Of a stretch of DNA of 64,000 nt, positions 34,090 to 43,734 are shown piece after piece (within the stretch, counting starts at the first letter, position 1; the number at the start of each line of letters is the position of its first letter). This DNA comes from Phycisphaerales bacterium (GTDB lineage: Bacteria; Planctomycetota; Phycisphaerae; Phycisphaerales; UBA1924): contig JAIEUA010000004.1 in assembly GCA_019744815.1 (NCBI GenBank), positions 124,001 to 188,000 on the forward strand, written 5' to 3'. A model generated the notes under the pieces. That model did not search any database, was not told the origin of the DNA, and saw only the letters and a program-made list of their open reading frames with translations. Position numbers and translations under genes: made by a program.

Positions 34090-37000
34090 TCAGCCGGCGT
34101 CGTCCTCAAACCGTTCGCGGGCCCGCTTCTTCGCCGCCAGCAAGGAGCTCGATCCGGGATCTTCCTTGGGCTGAGCAGGAACCGCCGAGGGACGAGCTGG
34201 CGGTTCACTCGACGGACGCTCACTCTGTGCTTCGCGGATGCGCTCCGCGCGTCGGCGATCTCGGGCCGCGGCGGCCAACTGAGCCGCGTCATCCGCCGAT
34301 AACTGCACGCCCTGATACCCCACTCCACGGTACCCCAACCCACCGCTCACCGTCTCCGCCGTCACCGCCTGCGCCACCCGGTCCAGCACCGCCGCGGCCG
34401 GCCGGACCGACTCGGCCTCGATGCTCTCAAACCAGCGGTCCCAAGCGATCCGCCGCACCGCCACGTCCAACAAAAAAAGGCCGGGAATCCAGACCAAGAG
34501 CCAGGGCCACAACGGGACCCGCGACCGCACCGGCTGGAGCCCGGCCCGGTCGAACATCCCGCCCTTGGCTTCGTCCACGGTCGCGAAGACCCGCCCGCCG
34601 GTGGACTTGGCCAGCGCTTCCAGCCAGGCGTCGTTCGATGCCAAGGCCCGCGACTCCCCGCTGGCGAAGGCGGAAGCCCCGGTGACGATCGGTGTGGAGC
34701 GACTCACCGCGCCGTCCGCGCCGACCTCGCTGGGCCGCACCACGGCGACGTACGCGCCGTCGACCGCCGCCGCGACCTCGCCCTCGTACTCACGCGGCCC
34801 GACCTGCGCCAGCTTCACGACAGTCGAACGCCCGCCGGGTCCAAAGACAGTCGTGTCGAACGCCAGCGCTCGCTCGCGGGCGACCGCGTCGCTCGCTTGC
34901 ACCCGCACCCGCATCCGTCCGTCGCTGATGCTCGCTCGCGCGACAAACTCCGACGACGCGGCGCTGCGGCCGATCGTCCGCGCCAGCTGCGTCCACATCC
35001 GGCGATAGCCGGGCCACTCCACCCAGTTCGCCGCCCAGCGCGAGGCGTCGGAGGTGAACGCCGCGACCTGGCCAAGCTCGACCCGCCAGTACGACAGCAC
35101 CGGTTCGCCCTGCGGCGTGACCATCGCGTTGATCACGGTCGGTTCCGCACGCGGCTGCGTCAGCGAGAGACCCAGCAACTGGGGCGCGGCGTCCATGCCG
35201 GTCGTCACGGCGGATCCGGTGGGCAGAACCACCGGCGTAAACGGCTCTTCTCGCACCAAAGGCGTGCGGAGCACTCGCACCGCCCGCAGGAAGACCTGAG
35301 GCAACACCGAGGGATTCGTCACCTGATGGAACCGACCGTCTCCGATCTTCGCCATTTCCTCCATGCCCTTGGCGTCGGCGTCGTCGCCGATGGCGATCGC
35401 GGAAACGTGCACACCCTCCTTGGCCATCGTCTCGGCGATCCGCGGGATGAGGTCCTTGTCCTGCGACACGCCGTCGGAGAGCACGATGACGTGCTTGTTC
35501 TTCGCCTCGACGGCCCGGAGCTGGTTGGAAGCCTCCACAAGCGCGGGGGCGAGGTTGGTTCCGCCGCCGGGCGAGATCGAGAGCACGGCGGAGGCGGTGG
35601 AACCCGGGTCCTTGTTGGGCCCCAAAGGTTTGATGACATCGTGATCGCTGTTGAACGCGATGACGCCGACGAGGTCGCGACGGTCCAGCGCGCCCAAGGC
35701 CATCGCCGCGGCCTGATTCGCGATCTCCTGCTGAGAGCGCGACGAGCCCATCACGCTCTTGCGCATGGACCCGGAGTTATCGAGCACGAACACGATCGCC
35801 GCCTCGGGGACGATAAGTCGCTCGGGCAGATCGAGCAGCACGGGCAGGATCGGCTCGATCGCGGTGGTGCGCCAGGCGCCGGCTCCAAAGGAGTTCAGCC
35901 CCCCCACCATGACGAGCCCCAGGCCCATGTCCCTCACGGCGTCGGCGAGGAGGGCCTGAGCCCGTTCGTCGATCTCGTCGGCGCCGACGTTTTCGAGAAC
36001 AACCAGGTCGTACGACTGAAGCCAGAGCGGGTCGCTGAGCATCTGCCGCGCTGGCAGAGCGTCGACGGAAAGACCTTCCTCGCGGAGCGTGCGGGCGAGC
36101 TGTGATTCGGCCGGTTGGTCAGCTCCTTCGAGGATGAGAACCGACCCCGTGCCGGGCGTGAGCGTGAACGCAGAAGCGGAGTTGTTGTCGCTGAGCGTGT
36201 CTCCCGACGCGCGGCCGTCGACACCGATGCGGGGCTCGAAAACCGCGCGGAACCGATGGACGCGGCCCGTGCCCAGCGGGACATCGACGAGACGCACGTT
36301 CTCCCCCGCTTCGAGATCGACCGGTGTCGAAGCGATGGCCCGATCCAGGCCCTCGGCGAAGACCCGCAGCGTGCCGGAGGTTTGCCCGGTGGAGACGAGC
36401 GAGACGCGGAGGCGGACGCTCGCACCAGACGGCGCCGATCCGGGGGCGTCGACGCCGGAGATGAGGACTTCGTCCTTGAGGGCGTAGCGGAGCGGAACGA
36501 CATCGATCGGAACGGGACGGGCGCCGCTGGCGAGTTCTTGGGCGGCGCGTTCGGCGTTGCCCGCGTTCTGGTTGCCGTCGCTGATGAGAACGACGCGGCC
36601 CATCGCGTCGGAGGGGATCATGGCGCGGGCGAGGCGAAGCGCGGACTCGATGTTGGTCCCCTCCGCCGCGGCCGGCTCGGCGTCGAACGAGAGAGATCGA
36701 GCGATCGTGGGCGCGAGGACGGCGGTGGCGCGGCCGTCGAAGGCGACGACGCCGATCGCGTCGTCGGCGCTGCGGGTGACGCCCGTGCGGAGCGAGTCCA
36801 CCGCCGCAGACAGCGGCGAGGCACCAGACGCCGAGCCCAGAGCGCCGAAGCGGCGGACGGATTCGGAGACATCCAGCACGGCGATGGTGGCGACGCGGTC
36901 GCTGGTGCGGACACTGCTCACGCCGCAGACGCAAAGGAGAATGAGCGCGAGAAGCGCGAAGCGCACCAGGGCGCTCAGAACCCGGCGTCCGCGGCTCATG

Positions 37001-37131
37001 ACTTCGAAGCGCACCGACAGCGCCGCGAGCCCAACAGCCACGATGAGACCGAGCAGAAGCAAGAGCGGTTGCTCCGCGGCAACCAGACCATTCAACCGGT
37101 CCCAGACTGGGATGGCCGCCGCCACGGTCAT
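34090..37131 (-). CDS. membrane protein with two VWA-like domains and an amidotransferase-like middle
   Basis: A 1013-residue protein. Two N-terminal helices (LLLLLGLIVAVGLAALSVRF, ALVRFALLALILLCVCGV) lead into a first VWA-like domain with ATIAVLDVSESVRRFG. An amidotransferase-fold-like region follows (YDLVVLENVGADEID, GLVMVGGLNSFGAGAWR). A second VWA domain at about residue 448 has the metal site VFVLDNSGSMRKS. A late helix (PLWPWLLVWIPGLFLLD) precedes a cytoplasmic tail rich in Arg, Pro and Ser. It resembles the large VWA membrane proteins next to MoxR/BatA-type operons. Its ATGA overlaps the stop of the upstream Pro/Gln-rich protein, so the two are coupled. No MoxR ATPase is present here. 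Confidence 0.8.
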   Translation of the reverse strand: MTVAAAIPVWDRLNGLVAAEQPLLLLLGLIVAVGLAALSVRFEVMSRGRRVLSALVRFALLALILLCVCGVSSVRTSDRVATIAVLDVSESVRRFGALGSASGASPLSAAVDSLRTGVTRSADDAIGVVAFDGRATAVLAPTIARSLSFDAEPAAAEGTNIESALRLARAMIPSDAMGRVVLISDGNQNAGNAERAAQELASGARPVPIDVVPLRYALKDEVLISGVDAPGSAPSGASVRLRVSLVSTGQTSGTLRVFAEGLDRAIASTPVDLEAGENVRLVDVPLGTGRVHRFRAVFEPRIGVDGRASGDTLSDNNSASAFTLTPGTGSVLILEGADQPAESQLARTLREEGLSVDALPARQMLSDPLWLQSYDLVVLENVGADEIDERAQALLADAVRDMGLGLVMVGGLNSFGAGAWRTTAIEPILPVLLDLPERLIVPEAAIVFVLDNSGSMRKSVMGSSRSQQEIANQAAAMALGALDRRDLVGVIAFNSDHDVIKPLGPNKDPGSTASAVLSISPGGGTNLAPALVEASNQLRAVEAKNKHVIVLSDGVSQDKDLIPRIAETMAKEGVHVSAIAIGDDADAKGMEEMAKIGDGRFHQVTNPSVLPQVFLRAVRVLRTPLVREEPFTPVVLPTGSAVTTGMDAAPQLLGLSLTQPRAEPTVINAMVTPQGEPVLSYWRVELGQVAAFTSDASRWAANWVEWPGYRRMWTQLARTIGRSAASSEFVARASISDGRMRVRVQASDAVARERALAFDTTVFGPGGRSTVVKLAQVGPREYEGEVAAAVDGAYVAVVRPSEVGADGAVSRSTPIVTGASAFASGESRALASNDAWLEALAKSTGGRVFATVDEAKGGMFDRAGLQPVRSRVPLWPWLLVWIPGLFLLDVAVRRIAWDRWFESIEAESVRPAAAVLDRVAQAVTAETVSGGLGYRGVGYQGVQLSADDAAQLAAAARDRRRAERIREAQSERPSSEPPARPSAVPAQPKEDPGSSSLLAAKKRARERFEDDAG

Positions 37132-39863
37132 CGCCGGTCCCCGGAGGAAGTGTTCTTTGGGGGCGCGTCCGTCGCGGAGGGTGCGATCGGACCGGCGGGA
37201 GCTTTGGCGGCGTTGTCGGCGTAGCGGCGGAAGACACGCTTCACAAGGTCGGCGTACTGGGAGGGGATCTCCTGGCGTTCGATGGCGTCGTTGGCGCTTT
37301 CCTGAGCGCGGCGGACGGGCTCGGCGATGGCTCCGGCGCTCGAAGTGCCGCCGGGCTTGGGGGCGCTGAGCCACTCAGCGATGGTGCGCTGCGTGGGAGG
37401 CGTAGCGCGATCACCGGGGTTGGTGCCCGGTGCGGGTCGGGCGTCGAAGGTCTGCGTCGGACCACGCCATTCGTCGATCGAACGAGCCGGAGGAGGCGGG
37501 AGCTTCTTGGCGAGCTCTTCGAGCTTGGCGCGTTCCTCGGGTGAGGCGTTCTTCAAAAGCTCTTCGGCCCGGTCGCGCATCCCCTTGGAAGTCTCGAGCT
37601 GGCGTGAGGCGTCCTTGGAGCGTTGATCGAGCTCCCGCATGGCGTCGGCGAGACGGCGCGGGCCGCTGGAAGGGGCGTTGGGGCTGGTGCTGTCGCCTCC
37701 GCCGTTGTCGCGACGCTGGGATTGCGTCTGATCGCTGCCAGGCCCCTGTGTGGCGCGGGGCTGTTGCGACGGAGTTGGTTGCGCCGAGTCTCGTTGCGGC
37801 TGTCCGGGGTTCTCGCCTTGGCGCGGGGATTCGCTGCGACGCTCCGAACTCGGATCGGGCTGAGGGCCGGGGCTACGGCTAGGGCTCGGGCTGGGGCTCG
37901 GGCTCTGCTGCGGCGAAGCATCCGGTCGTGAGCCCTGGTCCGGAGTCGATTGCGGCGCAGGGCCGGAAGGCGTGCCGTTCTGATTCTGTGGCGAAGATTG
38001 CTGCTGGCTGGGCTGCGTCTTCTGATCAGGCTGCGGCGTGCCGGGCCGATTGCCTTGCGGATTGGGCTGCGGAGACTGCTGCTTGGGTGCGTCGGAGGAC
38101 GGCGCGGACTGCGGCTGAGCGTTGGGCTGCGACGGATTCTGACCCGGCTGCGGAGACTGCGGCGGTGTGCCGCCGGGAGAGGGCTGCGGCTGATCACGTG
38201 GCGCATCGGGAGTTGGCTGGGGCGCCGGTTGAGGCGCCGGTTGAGGAGCCTGATTCGGGCCCGGCTGGGTCGGGTTGGGCTGCGTCGGATTGGACTGGGG
38301 TGTGGAGTTTTTGTCAGAGCTCTGCGGAGTCGGCCGCGGCTGATCCGGTTGAGGCTTGGAGGACGGCTTCTCCTCGGGCTTGGAGCCCGATGTCCCCGGC
38401 GTTGGATTCGGCGCGGGCTGCTGCGCGTCCTTGGGGTTGGGCTGACTCTCGGGCTTGGATCCGGACTTCGATTCGGACTGAGGCTCCGGCTTCGATTCTG
38501 GCTTTGATTCTGGCTTGGACTCGGGCTTGCTTTCGGGCTGCCGCGTGTTCGATGCAGACGGCGACGACTGAGAACTCGGAGACGGCGGTTCGACGCGGTC
38601 ACGCTCAGCGGGCTTCTCAGCAGTCGTCGCACCGGGCTGAGGGGATTGCGTTGAACCCCCGCGCTCACGCTCGGGATTCGCGGGCCTCGTTGACGGCCGC
38701 GGCGGTTCGCGGAGATCGCGTGCCGCCTCTCGAGCGGCCTGGGCGAGCCTGCGTTCCGCATCCGCGTCGCCGGGCCTGGATTCCGCGCCGGATTCATCGC
38801 TCAGTCGCTGGGCGATCTGGTCCAGCTCGTTGGCCGCGGCGTCTCGCTCCACGGCGTCGGCGGATTCCAGGCGGCGCGACAGTTCATCGAGCTCGCGGGC
38901 GGCGGCCTCGAGATCCGGGCGGGACATGGCCTCGCGCACGCCGTTCTTCGAGTCGTTGTTGCTGCGGGTCAGGCGTGTAGCGCGGGCGAGAGCACGGCGG
39001 GCGTCGTCGACATCACGCTGCTGGGCGCGGGCGCGCTGCTCGATTTCGGCGGAGCGCTTGGTGAGCTCCTCGGCGGCCCGGAGCTTGGCGTCGTGGGCCT
39101 CGATGTTGCCCGAGGCGAGCTCTTGTTCGAGTTCTTTCACCGCGTCGAGGGCTGCGGCTTCTTCGGGGAGCGGGGGCTTCTCGTTTCCCGTCGCAGCGGC
39201 CGCACGGGGAGGCTGATCGGTGAGCTTCGCCAGCTCGGCACGTGCCTCGTCGCGCGCGACAGCGGCCCGCTGCGAGGCGATCGAGGCGTGGTCGGGACGA
39301 CGGGGGAGATACTCCTGGATCGCGACGAGTGCCGCCAGCAGCAGCGGCCAGGCCGTCCACGCCGGGCCCCAGCGCAGAGAGGTGACTTTGTTGATCTCGA
39401 CCGCAGGGGCGAGCGCCTCGGCCCGCGTGACGACGGCGGCGACAAACTCCCGTTCTTCGGGAAGAGACTTCGCGGGCAGCTCCACCGCAGCGGCCAGCAC
39501 GTCACGGGTGGAGAGCGCCCGATCGATCTCGCGCGCGGCCCGGTCGATGGACCAAGACCGTCGCGCGGCGAGGAGCCAAGCGGGGACAGCGGCGAGGAGC
39601 CCGGAGAGCGCGATCACGAGTGCCGCGATCGACCAGGTCGACCAGGTCGAGGCGAAGGACCCTCCGCCCGGTGAGGCCGGATCCAGTGCAATCCACCGCA
39701 ACTTGAACGCAACGACCACCAGAAGCGCGAGGGCGACCAGCGCGGTCATCCAGAGCGCGAACTGCTCGATGAACACGCCCAGACGATGGCGTCGGGCGAC
39801 CTCGGCGGCCAGGCGCACCGTGGCGATGCCGGTCCGAGGTGGGATGGAGTCGCTGGTGATCAC
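37128..39863 (-). CDS. membrane protein with coiled coil and long Pro/Gln/Ser-rich linker (DUF4175-like)
   Basis: A 911-residue protein starting at GTG 39863. Helices at about 35-55 and 75-98 and one near 168-185 form a membrane domain. A charged coiled coil covers about 205-370 (AAALDAVKELEQELASGNIE). Residues of about 400-740 are almost pure Pro, Gln, Ser, Lys and Gly, with four PESK repeats and many PQP units. The end has a conserved-looking IPSQYADLVKRVFRRYAD. The layout resembles DUF4175-type proteins that sit next to VWA proteins in planctomycetes. It overlaps the VWA gene by four bases. It may be a periplasm-spanning or scaffold protein. The trpD start lies only 6 bp away on the other strand. 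Confidence 0.75.
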   Translation of the reverse strand: MITSDSIPPRTGIATVRLAAEVARRHRLGVFIEQFALWMTALVALALLVVVAFKLRWIALDPASPGGGSFASTWSTWSIAALVIALSGLLAAVPAWLLAARRSWSIDRAAREIDRALSTRDVLAAAVELPAKSLPEEREFVAAVVTRAEALAPAVEINKVTSLRWGPAWTAWPLLLAALVAIQEYLPRRPDHASIASQRAAVARDEARAELAKLTDQPPRAAAATGNEKPPLPEEAAALDAVKELEQELASGNIEAHDAKLRAAEELTKRSAEIEQRARAQQRDVDDARRALARATRLTRSNNDSKNGVREAMSRPDLEAAARELDELSRRLESADAVERDAAANELDQIAQRLSDESGAESRPGDADAERRLAQAAREAARDLREPPRPSTRPANPERERGGSTQSPQPGATTAEKPAERDRVEPPSPSSQSSPSASNTRQPESKPESKPESKPESKPEPQSESKSGSKPESQPNPKDAQQPAPNPTPGTSGSKPEEKPSSKPQPDQPRPTPQSSDKNSTPQSNPTQPNPTQPGPNQAPQPAPQPAPQPTPDAPRDQPQPSPGGTPPQSPQPGQNPSQPNAQPQSAPSSDAPKQQSPQPNPQGNRPGTPQPDQKTQPSQQQSSPQNQNGTPSGPAPQSTPDQGSRPDASPQQSPSPSPSPSRSPGPQPDPSSERRSESPRQGENPGQPQRDSAQPTPSQQPRATQGPGSDQTQSQRRDNGGGDSTSPNAPSSGPRRLADAMRELDQRSKDASRQLETSKGMRDRAEELLKNASPEERAKLEELAKKLPPPPARSIDEWRGPTQTFDARPAPGTNPGDRATPPTQRTIAEWLSAPKPGGTSSAGAIAEPVRRAQESANDAIERQEIPSQYADLVKRVFRRYADNAAKAPAGPIAPSATDAPPKNTSSGDRR

Positions 39864-39869
39864 TCGCAG

Positions 39870-40937
39870 ATGGTACGAAACACCGCCGGGGAGAGATCGC
39901 TACCGTTGGGCTTGAGCCCGACCTTTGCCGACATTCTCGCTCAATTGGTGGCCCTGCGTGATCTCCGTCAGGAGCAGGCGGAGTTCTGCCTGGAGGAACT
40001 ACTGGCGGGCCGGCTGGACCCCGCCCAGATCGGGGCGCTGCTCGCGCTCTTGCAGGCCAAAGGGGTGACGACGGCGGAGCTGGTGGGCGGGGCGATCGCG
40101 ATGCGACGGCACGTGACGCCGGTGCCGCTGTCGGCGGAGATGGCGGCGCGGGCGATCGATACGTGCGGCACGGGTGGAGCGCCGAAGCTGTTCAATGTGT
40201 CGACGGCGGCGGCGCTGGTGGCGGCGGGGGCGGGCGCGAAGGTGGTGAAGCACGGGAATCGCAGCCGCACGGGGAGAGGGTCGGCGGAGATCCTGCAGGC
40301 GCTGGGCGTGCACGTGGAGGCTTCGCCCGCGGTGCAGGCTCGCTGCGTGGAGGAGGCAGGGGTGTGTTTCTGCTTTGCGATCCACCACCATCCGGCGGCC
40401 AAGCACGCGGCGGGGCCGCGAAGGGCGCTGGGGCTGCCGACGATTTTCAACTTGCTGGGGCCTCTGACGAACCCGGGCGGAGCGAGGCGGCAGTTGCTCG
40501 GAGTGGCGAAGCGGAATCAGGTGGACCTGATCGCGCACGCCTTGGCGAAGCTGGGGTGCGAGCGGGCGATGGTCGCTCATTCGCTGGACGGCTTTGACGA
40601 GCTCTCGACGACCTCGACGAACACGATCGCGCACGTGCGGGGGAATCAGGTGGTGCTGGAGACGCTGGACGCGGCGACGCTGGGGATCGCGCGGGCGAAG
40701 GCGTCGGAGCTGCAGTCGGACACGCTGGAGCACGCGTCGGCGACGATCCGGGAGATCCTGGACGGTGTGGTGGGGCCGAAGCTCGACATGGTGGTCTTGA
40801 ACGCTGCCGCGGCTCTAGTGGTCGCGGGCGTGGCAGGGTCGATGGCGGACGGGTTGGTGAAGGCGCGGGCGAGCGTGATGAGCGGGGCGGCGAAGCGGAC
40901 GCTGGAACAGCTTGTGATGATCTCGAACGCGGGGTGA
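39870..40937 (+). CDS. trpD: anthranilate phosphoribosyltransferase
   Basis: Transfers phosphoribose from PRPP to anthranilate in tryptophan synthesis. The glycine-rich PRPP motif is DTCGTGGAPKLFNVSTAAAL; KHGNRSRTGRGSAEILQALG and FNLLGPLTNPGGARRQLLGV are the other family blocks. The usual KHGNRAVSSxSGSADVL is altered to RSRTGRGSAEIL, so kinetics may differ. ATG 39870 gives 355 residues; a TTG at 39906 (LGLSPTFADILAQL) with GGGGAG upstream is an alternative. No other trp gene is adjacent. It is divergent from the Pro/Gln-rich gene with 6 bp between starts, so the promoters overlap the coding regions. Confidence 0.9.
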   Translation: MVRNTAGERSLPLGLSPTFADILAQLVALRDLRQEQAEFCLEELLAGRLDPAQIGALLALLQAKGVTTAELVGGAIAMRRHVTPVPLSAEMAARAIDTCGTGGAPKLFNVSTAAALVAAGAGAKVVKHGNRSRTGRGSAEILQALGVHVEASPAVQARCVEEAGVCFCFAIHHHPAAKHAAGPRRALGLPTIFNLLGPLTNPGGARRQLLGVAKRNQVDLIAHALAKLGCERAMVAHSLDGFDELSTTSTNTIAHVRGNQVVLETLDAATLGIARAKASELQSDTLEHASATIREILDGVVGPKLDMVVLNAAAALVVAGVAGSMADGLVKARASVMSGAAKRTLEQLVMISNAG

Positions 40938-40970
40938 TGGGCGGTTGCCTGCGCCCGATCCTTGCGGCGC

Positions 40971-40987
40971 GGGGCCTGGAAGGCCCC
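40971..40987. terminator. GGA-loop hairpin between convergent trpD and kinase genes
   Basis: GGGGCCT-GGA-AGGCCCC is a perfect 7-bp stem with the GGA loop seen in other palindromes of this window. Its position between two stops suits a bidirectional terminator, but there is no T-run. Confidence 0.45.
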
Positions 40988-41008
40988 GTCCCCGGTTCTG
41001 GAACGTGA

Positions 41009-43627
41009 TTACTTGATGGCGGCGTTCTTGAGGCCCACGGCAATCGCGTCGCGGGCGGTGTCGCGGACCAGGTCGGCGGCGTCGGGCTTGGCGATCACGT
41101 GCGTGATCGGGGGCTTGGACGTGTCGGCCTTGCCGGCCGAGTCGGTCTGAGGCCGCAGCCACACGACGAGGTCGACGGACTTCTCCGCGGCCCACACGGA
41201 GAGCGAATCACGGAACTTGGGTGAAGCGATCTCGGCACCCGAAACAGCCAGACGTGCCGCGGCCAGGCGATCGATGGTCTCCCGGTCTTCGATCTTGGCG
41301 TCGGGAGTATCGCCGGTGACGGTGAAACCAGCGGTCCGCAGCGCGTCGCACATCTGGGCGACGACCTTCGCGCTCGAGTCATTCAGCGGCGCCGGCAGAT
41401 CGCTGACGAAAAGGACGCTGGCAGTGGTCTCGGAAGGAAGCGACTTGGGAGTGGTGGGCGCGGGAGCGACGACGTTCTTGGACTTCTTGCGGGTGGCGGG
41501 CGTGCTGGCTTCGGAGAAGGTGATGGTCTCGATCGCGCCGTCGCGCACCGCGCTCGTGGTCTGGCGGCCGGTGCCGCGGGCGACGGGTTCCGACGAGGAA
41601 GGCTCGCTGCTGGCGACTTCGACGCTCGACCCCTGCCGCGCCGACTTGAGGATGAACCCGCCGAAGCCGATGGTCGCGGCAAGGAAGATGGCGAGACCCA
41701 CGAAGGCTCCGGCGTTGGGCTTGTTGCTGTAGTGGCCGACGGTGAAGCTGGCGCGGCGGGACTGCACGCGAGCACGCCGGGCTTCGACGCGGGCCTTAGC
41801 GGCTTCGATCTGCTCGCGGGCGGAGCGCCGGACACCCGCCGGGAAGGGCGAACCCACCTTGACCGAACCCACCTTGACCGAGCCCACACCGATACCCGCA
41901 AAGCCCTCGCCCCGCTTGGCGGCGTTCACGGCCTGCTGGGCCCAATCGCTCGACTTCTTCGCGAAATCGTGGGCGTGGGCGCGGATGTTGGACGCGTCGA
42001 AACCGAACGGGCCGTCGGCCTGGTTGGGGATCGTCGACGGGCCTTCGGGCACCTCCACATGCTCGCCGGTCCACCAGTTGACGACGCGGATGTCGGGGCG
42101 GCGGCGGGCTCCCCCACTGCTCGCGTCGGCTGGGTTCCCAACACCGGCGAAGCCGGCGCCGTTGCCCACGGAACGCTGCTGCTCGGGCGTGAAGGGCGGC
42201 GGAGTGGTGCCGAAGGCGGGGCCGGGGCTGACCGCGGCGGCACCGGCGGCGTGCATCGCAGCGCCGATGACATCGGGGTCCGCCTGCGGGGTTTCGACGA
42301 CGCCGCCACGCATGCTGGGCAGGTCGATGGGGCGGACCGCGAAGGGATCGCTCGCGCTCCGCACCACGCTGAGGTCGGCGAGCATCTGGGCCGCGCTGGT
42401 GTAGCGCTTGTCGTAGTCGGCCATGGCCCGGCGGATGACCCACTTGACGGCCTCGGGGCAACGCCGGGTGACCTGCGACAGCACGCCGTGGGCGGGGAAG
42501 GAGTTCTCGACCACCGCGAAGAGCACCGCGCCGGCGGCGTAGATGTCGAACTTGGCGCCGTCGACCTCGTGGACCTTGACGCCGCGGAGCGCGAGGCGGA
42601 CGAGCTCGGGGTCGCGGAAGTACTCGGTGCCGTGGGTGGTCAGGGTCATCGCGCTGCGGAGCGGGGTGACGAGACCGAAGTCAACGAGGTGGGCACGGGC
42701 GTTGCCGTGGAGGTTGTCGACGATGATGTTTTCGGGCTTGACGTCCTTGTGCCACAGGCCACCGGTGTGGTACTGGTCGAGGTTGGCGACCAGGTCGGCG
42801 ACGTAGGACAGGGCGAGGCGGAGGTTGCGGTCGTCGAGACCGGGGGGTTTGAGGGAGGGGTCGCTCTGGCCGTGGAGCTGCTGGACGACGACGTTGAGCG
42901 TCTGCCCCGGCACGTAGCGCATCACGTAGTAGAACTTGGCGGGGCTGAGCTCGTGATCGAGGACGAGGCCGAGCTTCTTCGCGGCCTCGAGCGCGCGGGA
43001 CTCGCGGACGATGTTGGGGAGGTTGGAGCCGTCGGCGACGGAGAAGGACTTGATGACGACCTGATCGACGCCCTGGAATCCCGAGCGTTCGAGCGCGGCA
43101 CGCTTGATCGGATCGGGCTCGGCGATGTAGAGCTTGGAGCCTGAGCCGCCGGTCGGGAGCGAGCCGACGATCTTGTAGCCCTCGAACTGCCCGGCCCGCT
43201 TGCCGTGGGGTTCGGAGGTCGGCGCCTGGGCCACGGCCTCGGGGAAGCGCTGCTCGAGTCCCTCAACAAGCCCGTCCATCCCGAAGAGCCGGGCGGGGTG
43301 GGCGAGCAGCACGCGGAAGAGGCAGGCGCCAGCGATCGCGAGCTCGTTCTTGATGGCGCGGCCAAAGTGCGAGGACGCTGACCAGCGGCCGATGATGATG
43401 TTGGCCACCACCAGAGGCGAGAAGACGATGATGGCGAGGACGGCTCCGATGAAGCGAACCGCGTCCTTGATCACGCCGACGATGAAGTGGAAGAGCCGGG
43501 CGACGACCCAGGCGAAAGCCTTGAAGATGGGGACGATGAGGTAGCTGATGAGCAGCACCGCGATCGCCACGGCGAGGATCACGCCGACGATGCTGAGGAT
43601 GCCTATGCCGACCGTGCTGGGATTCAT
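41009..43627 (-). CDS. membrane-anchored Ser/Thr protein kinase-like protein
   Basis: An 872-residue protein. Two or three N-terminal helices (GILSIVGVILAVAIAVLLIS, LAIIVFSPLVVANIIIG) precede a kinase domain at about 150-460. The Gly loop is SLPTGGSGSKLYIAEP, the ATP Lys is in VVIKSF, the catalytic loop is LWHKDVKPENIIV (HKD instead of HRD) and the metal motif is LVDFGLVT. A polar linker contains the short repeat GSVKVGSVKVGS, and a late helix (FVGLAIFLAATIGFGGFIL) leads to an external C-terminal domain of about 190 residues. The ECF sigma factor gene lies 97 bp upstream on the same strand, suggesting a signalling unit. The leader is a heptamer repeat followed by GAGGTACACG before the ATG. 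Confidence 0.85.
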   Translation of the reverse strand: MNPSTVGIGILSIVGVILAVAIAVLLISYLIVPIFKAFAWVVARLFHFIVGVIKDAVRFIGAVLAIIVFSPLVVANIIIGRWSASSHFGRAIKNELAIAGACLFRVLLAHPARLFGMDGLVEGLEQRFPEAVAQAPTSEPHGKRAGQFEGYKIVGSLPTGGSGSKLYIAEPDPIKRAALERSGFQGVDQVVIKSFSVADGSNLPNIVRESRALEAAKKLGLVLDHELSPAKFYYVMRYVPGQTLNVVVQQLHGQSDPSLKPPGLDDRNLRLALSYVADLVANLDQYHTGGLWHKDVKPENIIVDNLHGNARAHLVDFGLVTPLRSAMTLTTHGTEYFRDPELVRLALRGVKVHEVDGAKFDIYAAGAVLFAVVENSFPAHGVLSQVTRRCPEAVKWVIRRAMADYDKRYTSAAQMLADLSVVRSASDPFAVRPIDLPSMRGGVVETPQADPDVIGAAMHAAGAAAVSPGPAFGTTPPPFTPEQQRSVGNGAGFAGVGNPADASSGGARRRPDIRVVNWWTGEHVEVPEGPSTIPNQADGPFGFDASNIRAHAHDFAKKSSDWAQQAVNAAKRGEGFAGIGVGSVKVGSVKVGSPFPAGVRRSAREQIEAAKARVEARRARVQSRRASFTVGHYSNKPNAGAFVGLAIFLAATIGFGGFILKSARQGSSVEVASSEPSSSEPVARGTGRQTTSAVRDGAIETITFSEASTPATRKKSKNVVAPAPTTPKSLPSETTASVLFVSDLPAPLNDSSAKVVAQMCDALRTAGFTVTGDTPDAKIEDRETIDRLAAARLAVSGAEIASPKFRDSLSVWAAEKSVDLVVWLRPQTDSAGKADTSKPPITHVIAKPDAADLVRDTARDAIAVGLKNAAIK

Positions 43628-43644
43628 CGTGTACCTCAAGGAGC

Positions 43645-43734
43645 GGGAAGGGGTGAGGTGTGAGGTGTGAGCTGGAGGCCTTGGGGTCTTCACTCACCCC
43701 TCGCGGCTCACCCCTTCTCACTCCCTACAAGCCT
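43645..43734. repeat. interspersed inverted-repeat element, copy 2 of 2
   Basis: It has the same layout as 22145-22232: a purine arm of heptamers (gtgaggt, gtgaggt, gtgagct) and a pyrimidine arm (ctcacccc-tcgcggct-cacccctt), ending ctacaagcctc. Read leftward, the words ctcacac, ctcacac and ctcaccc form the leader of the kinase gene. The right end encodes the last codons of the sigma factor. Confidence 0.75.
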
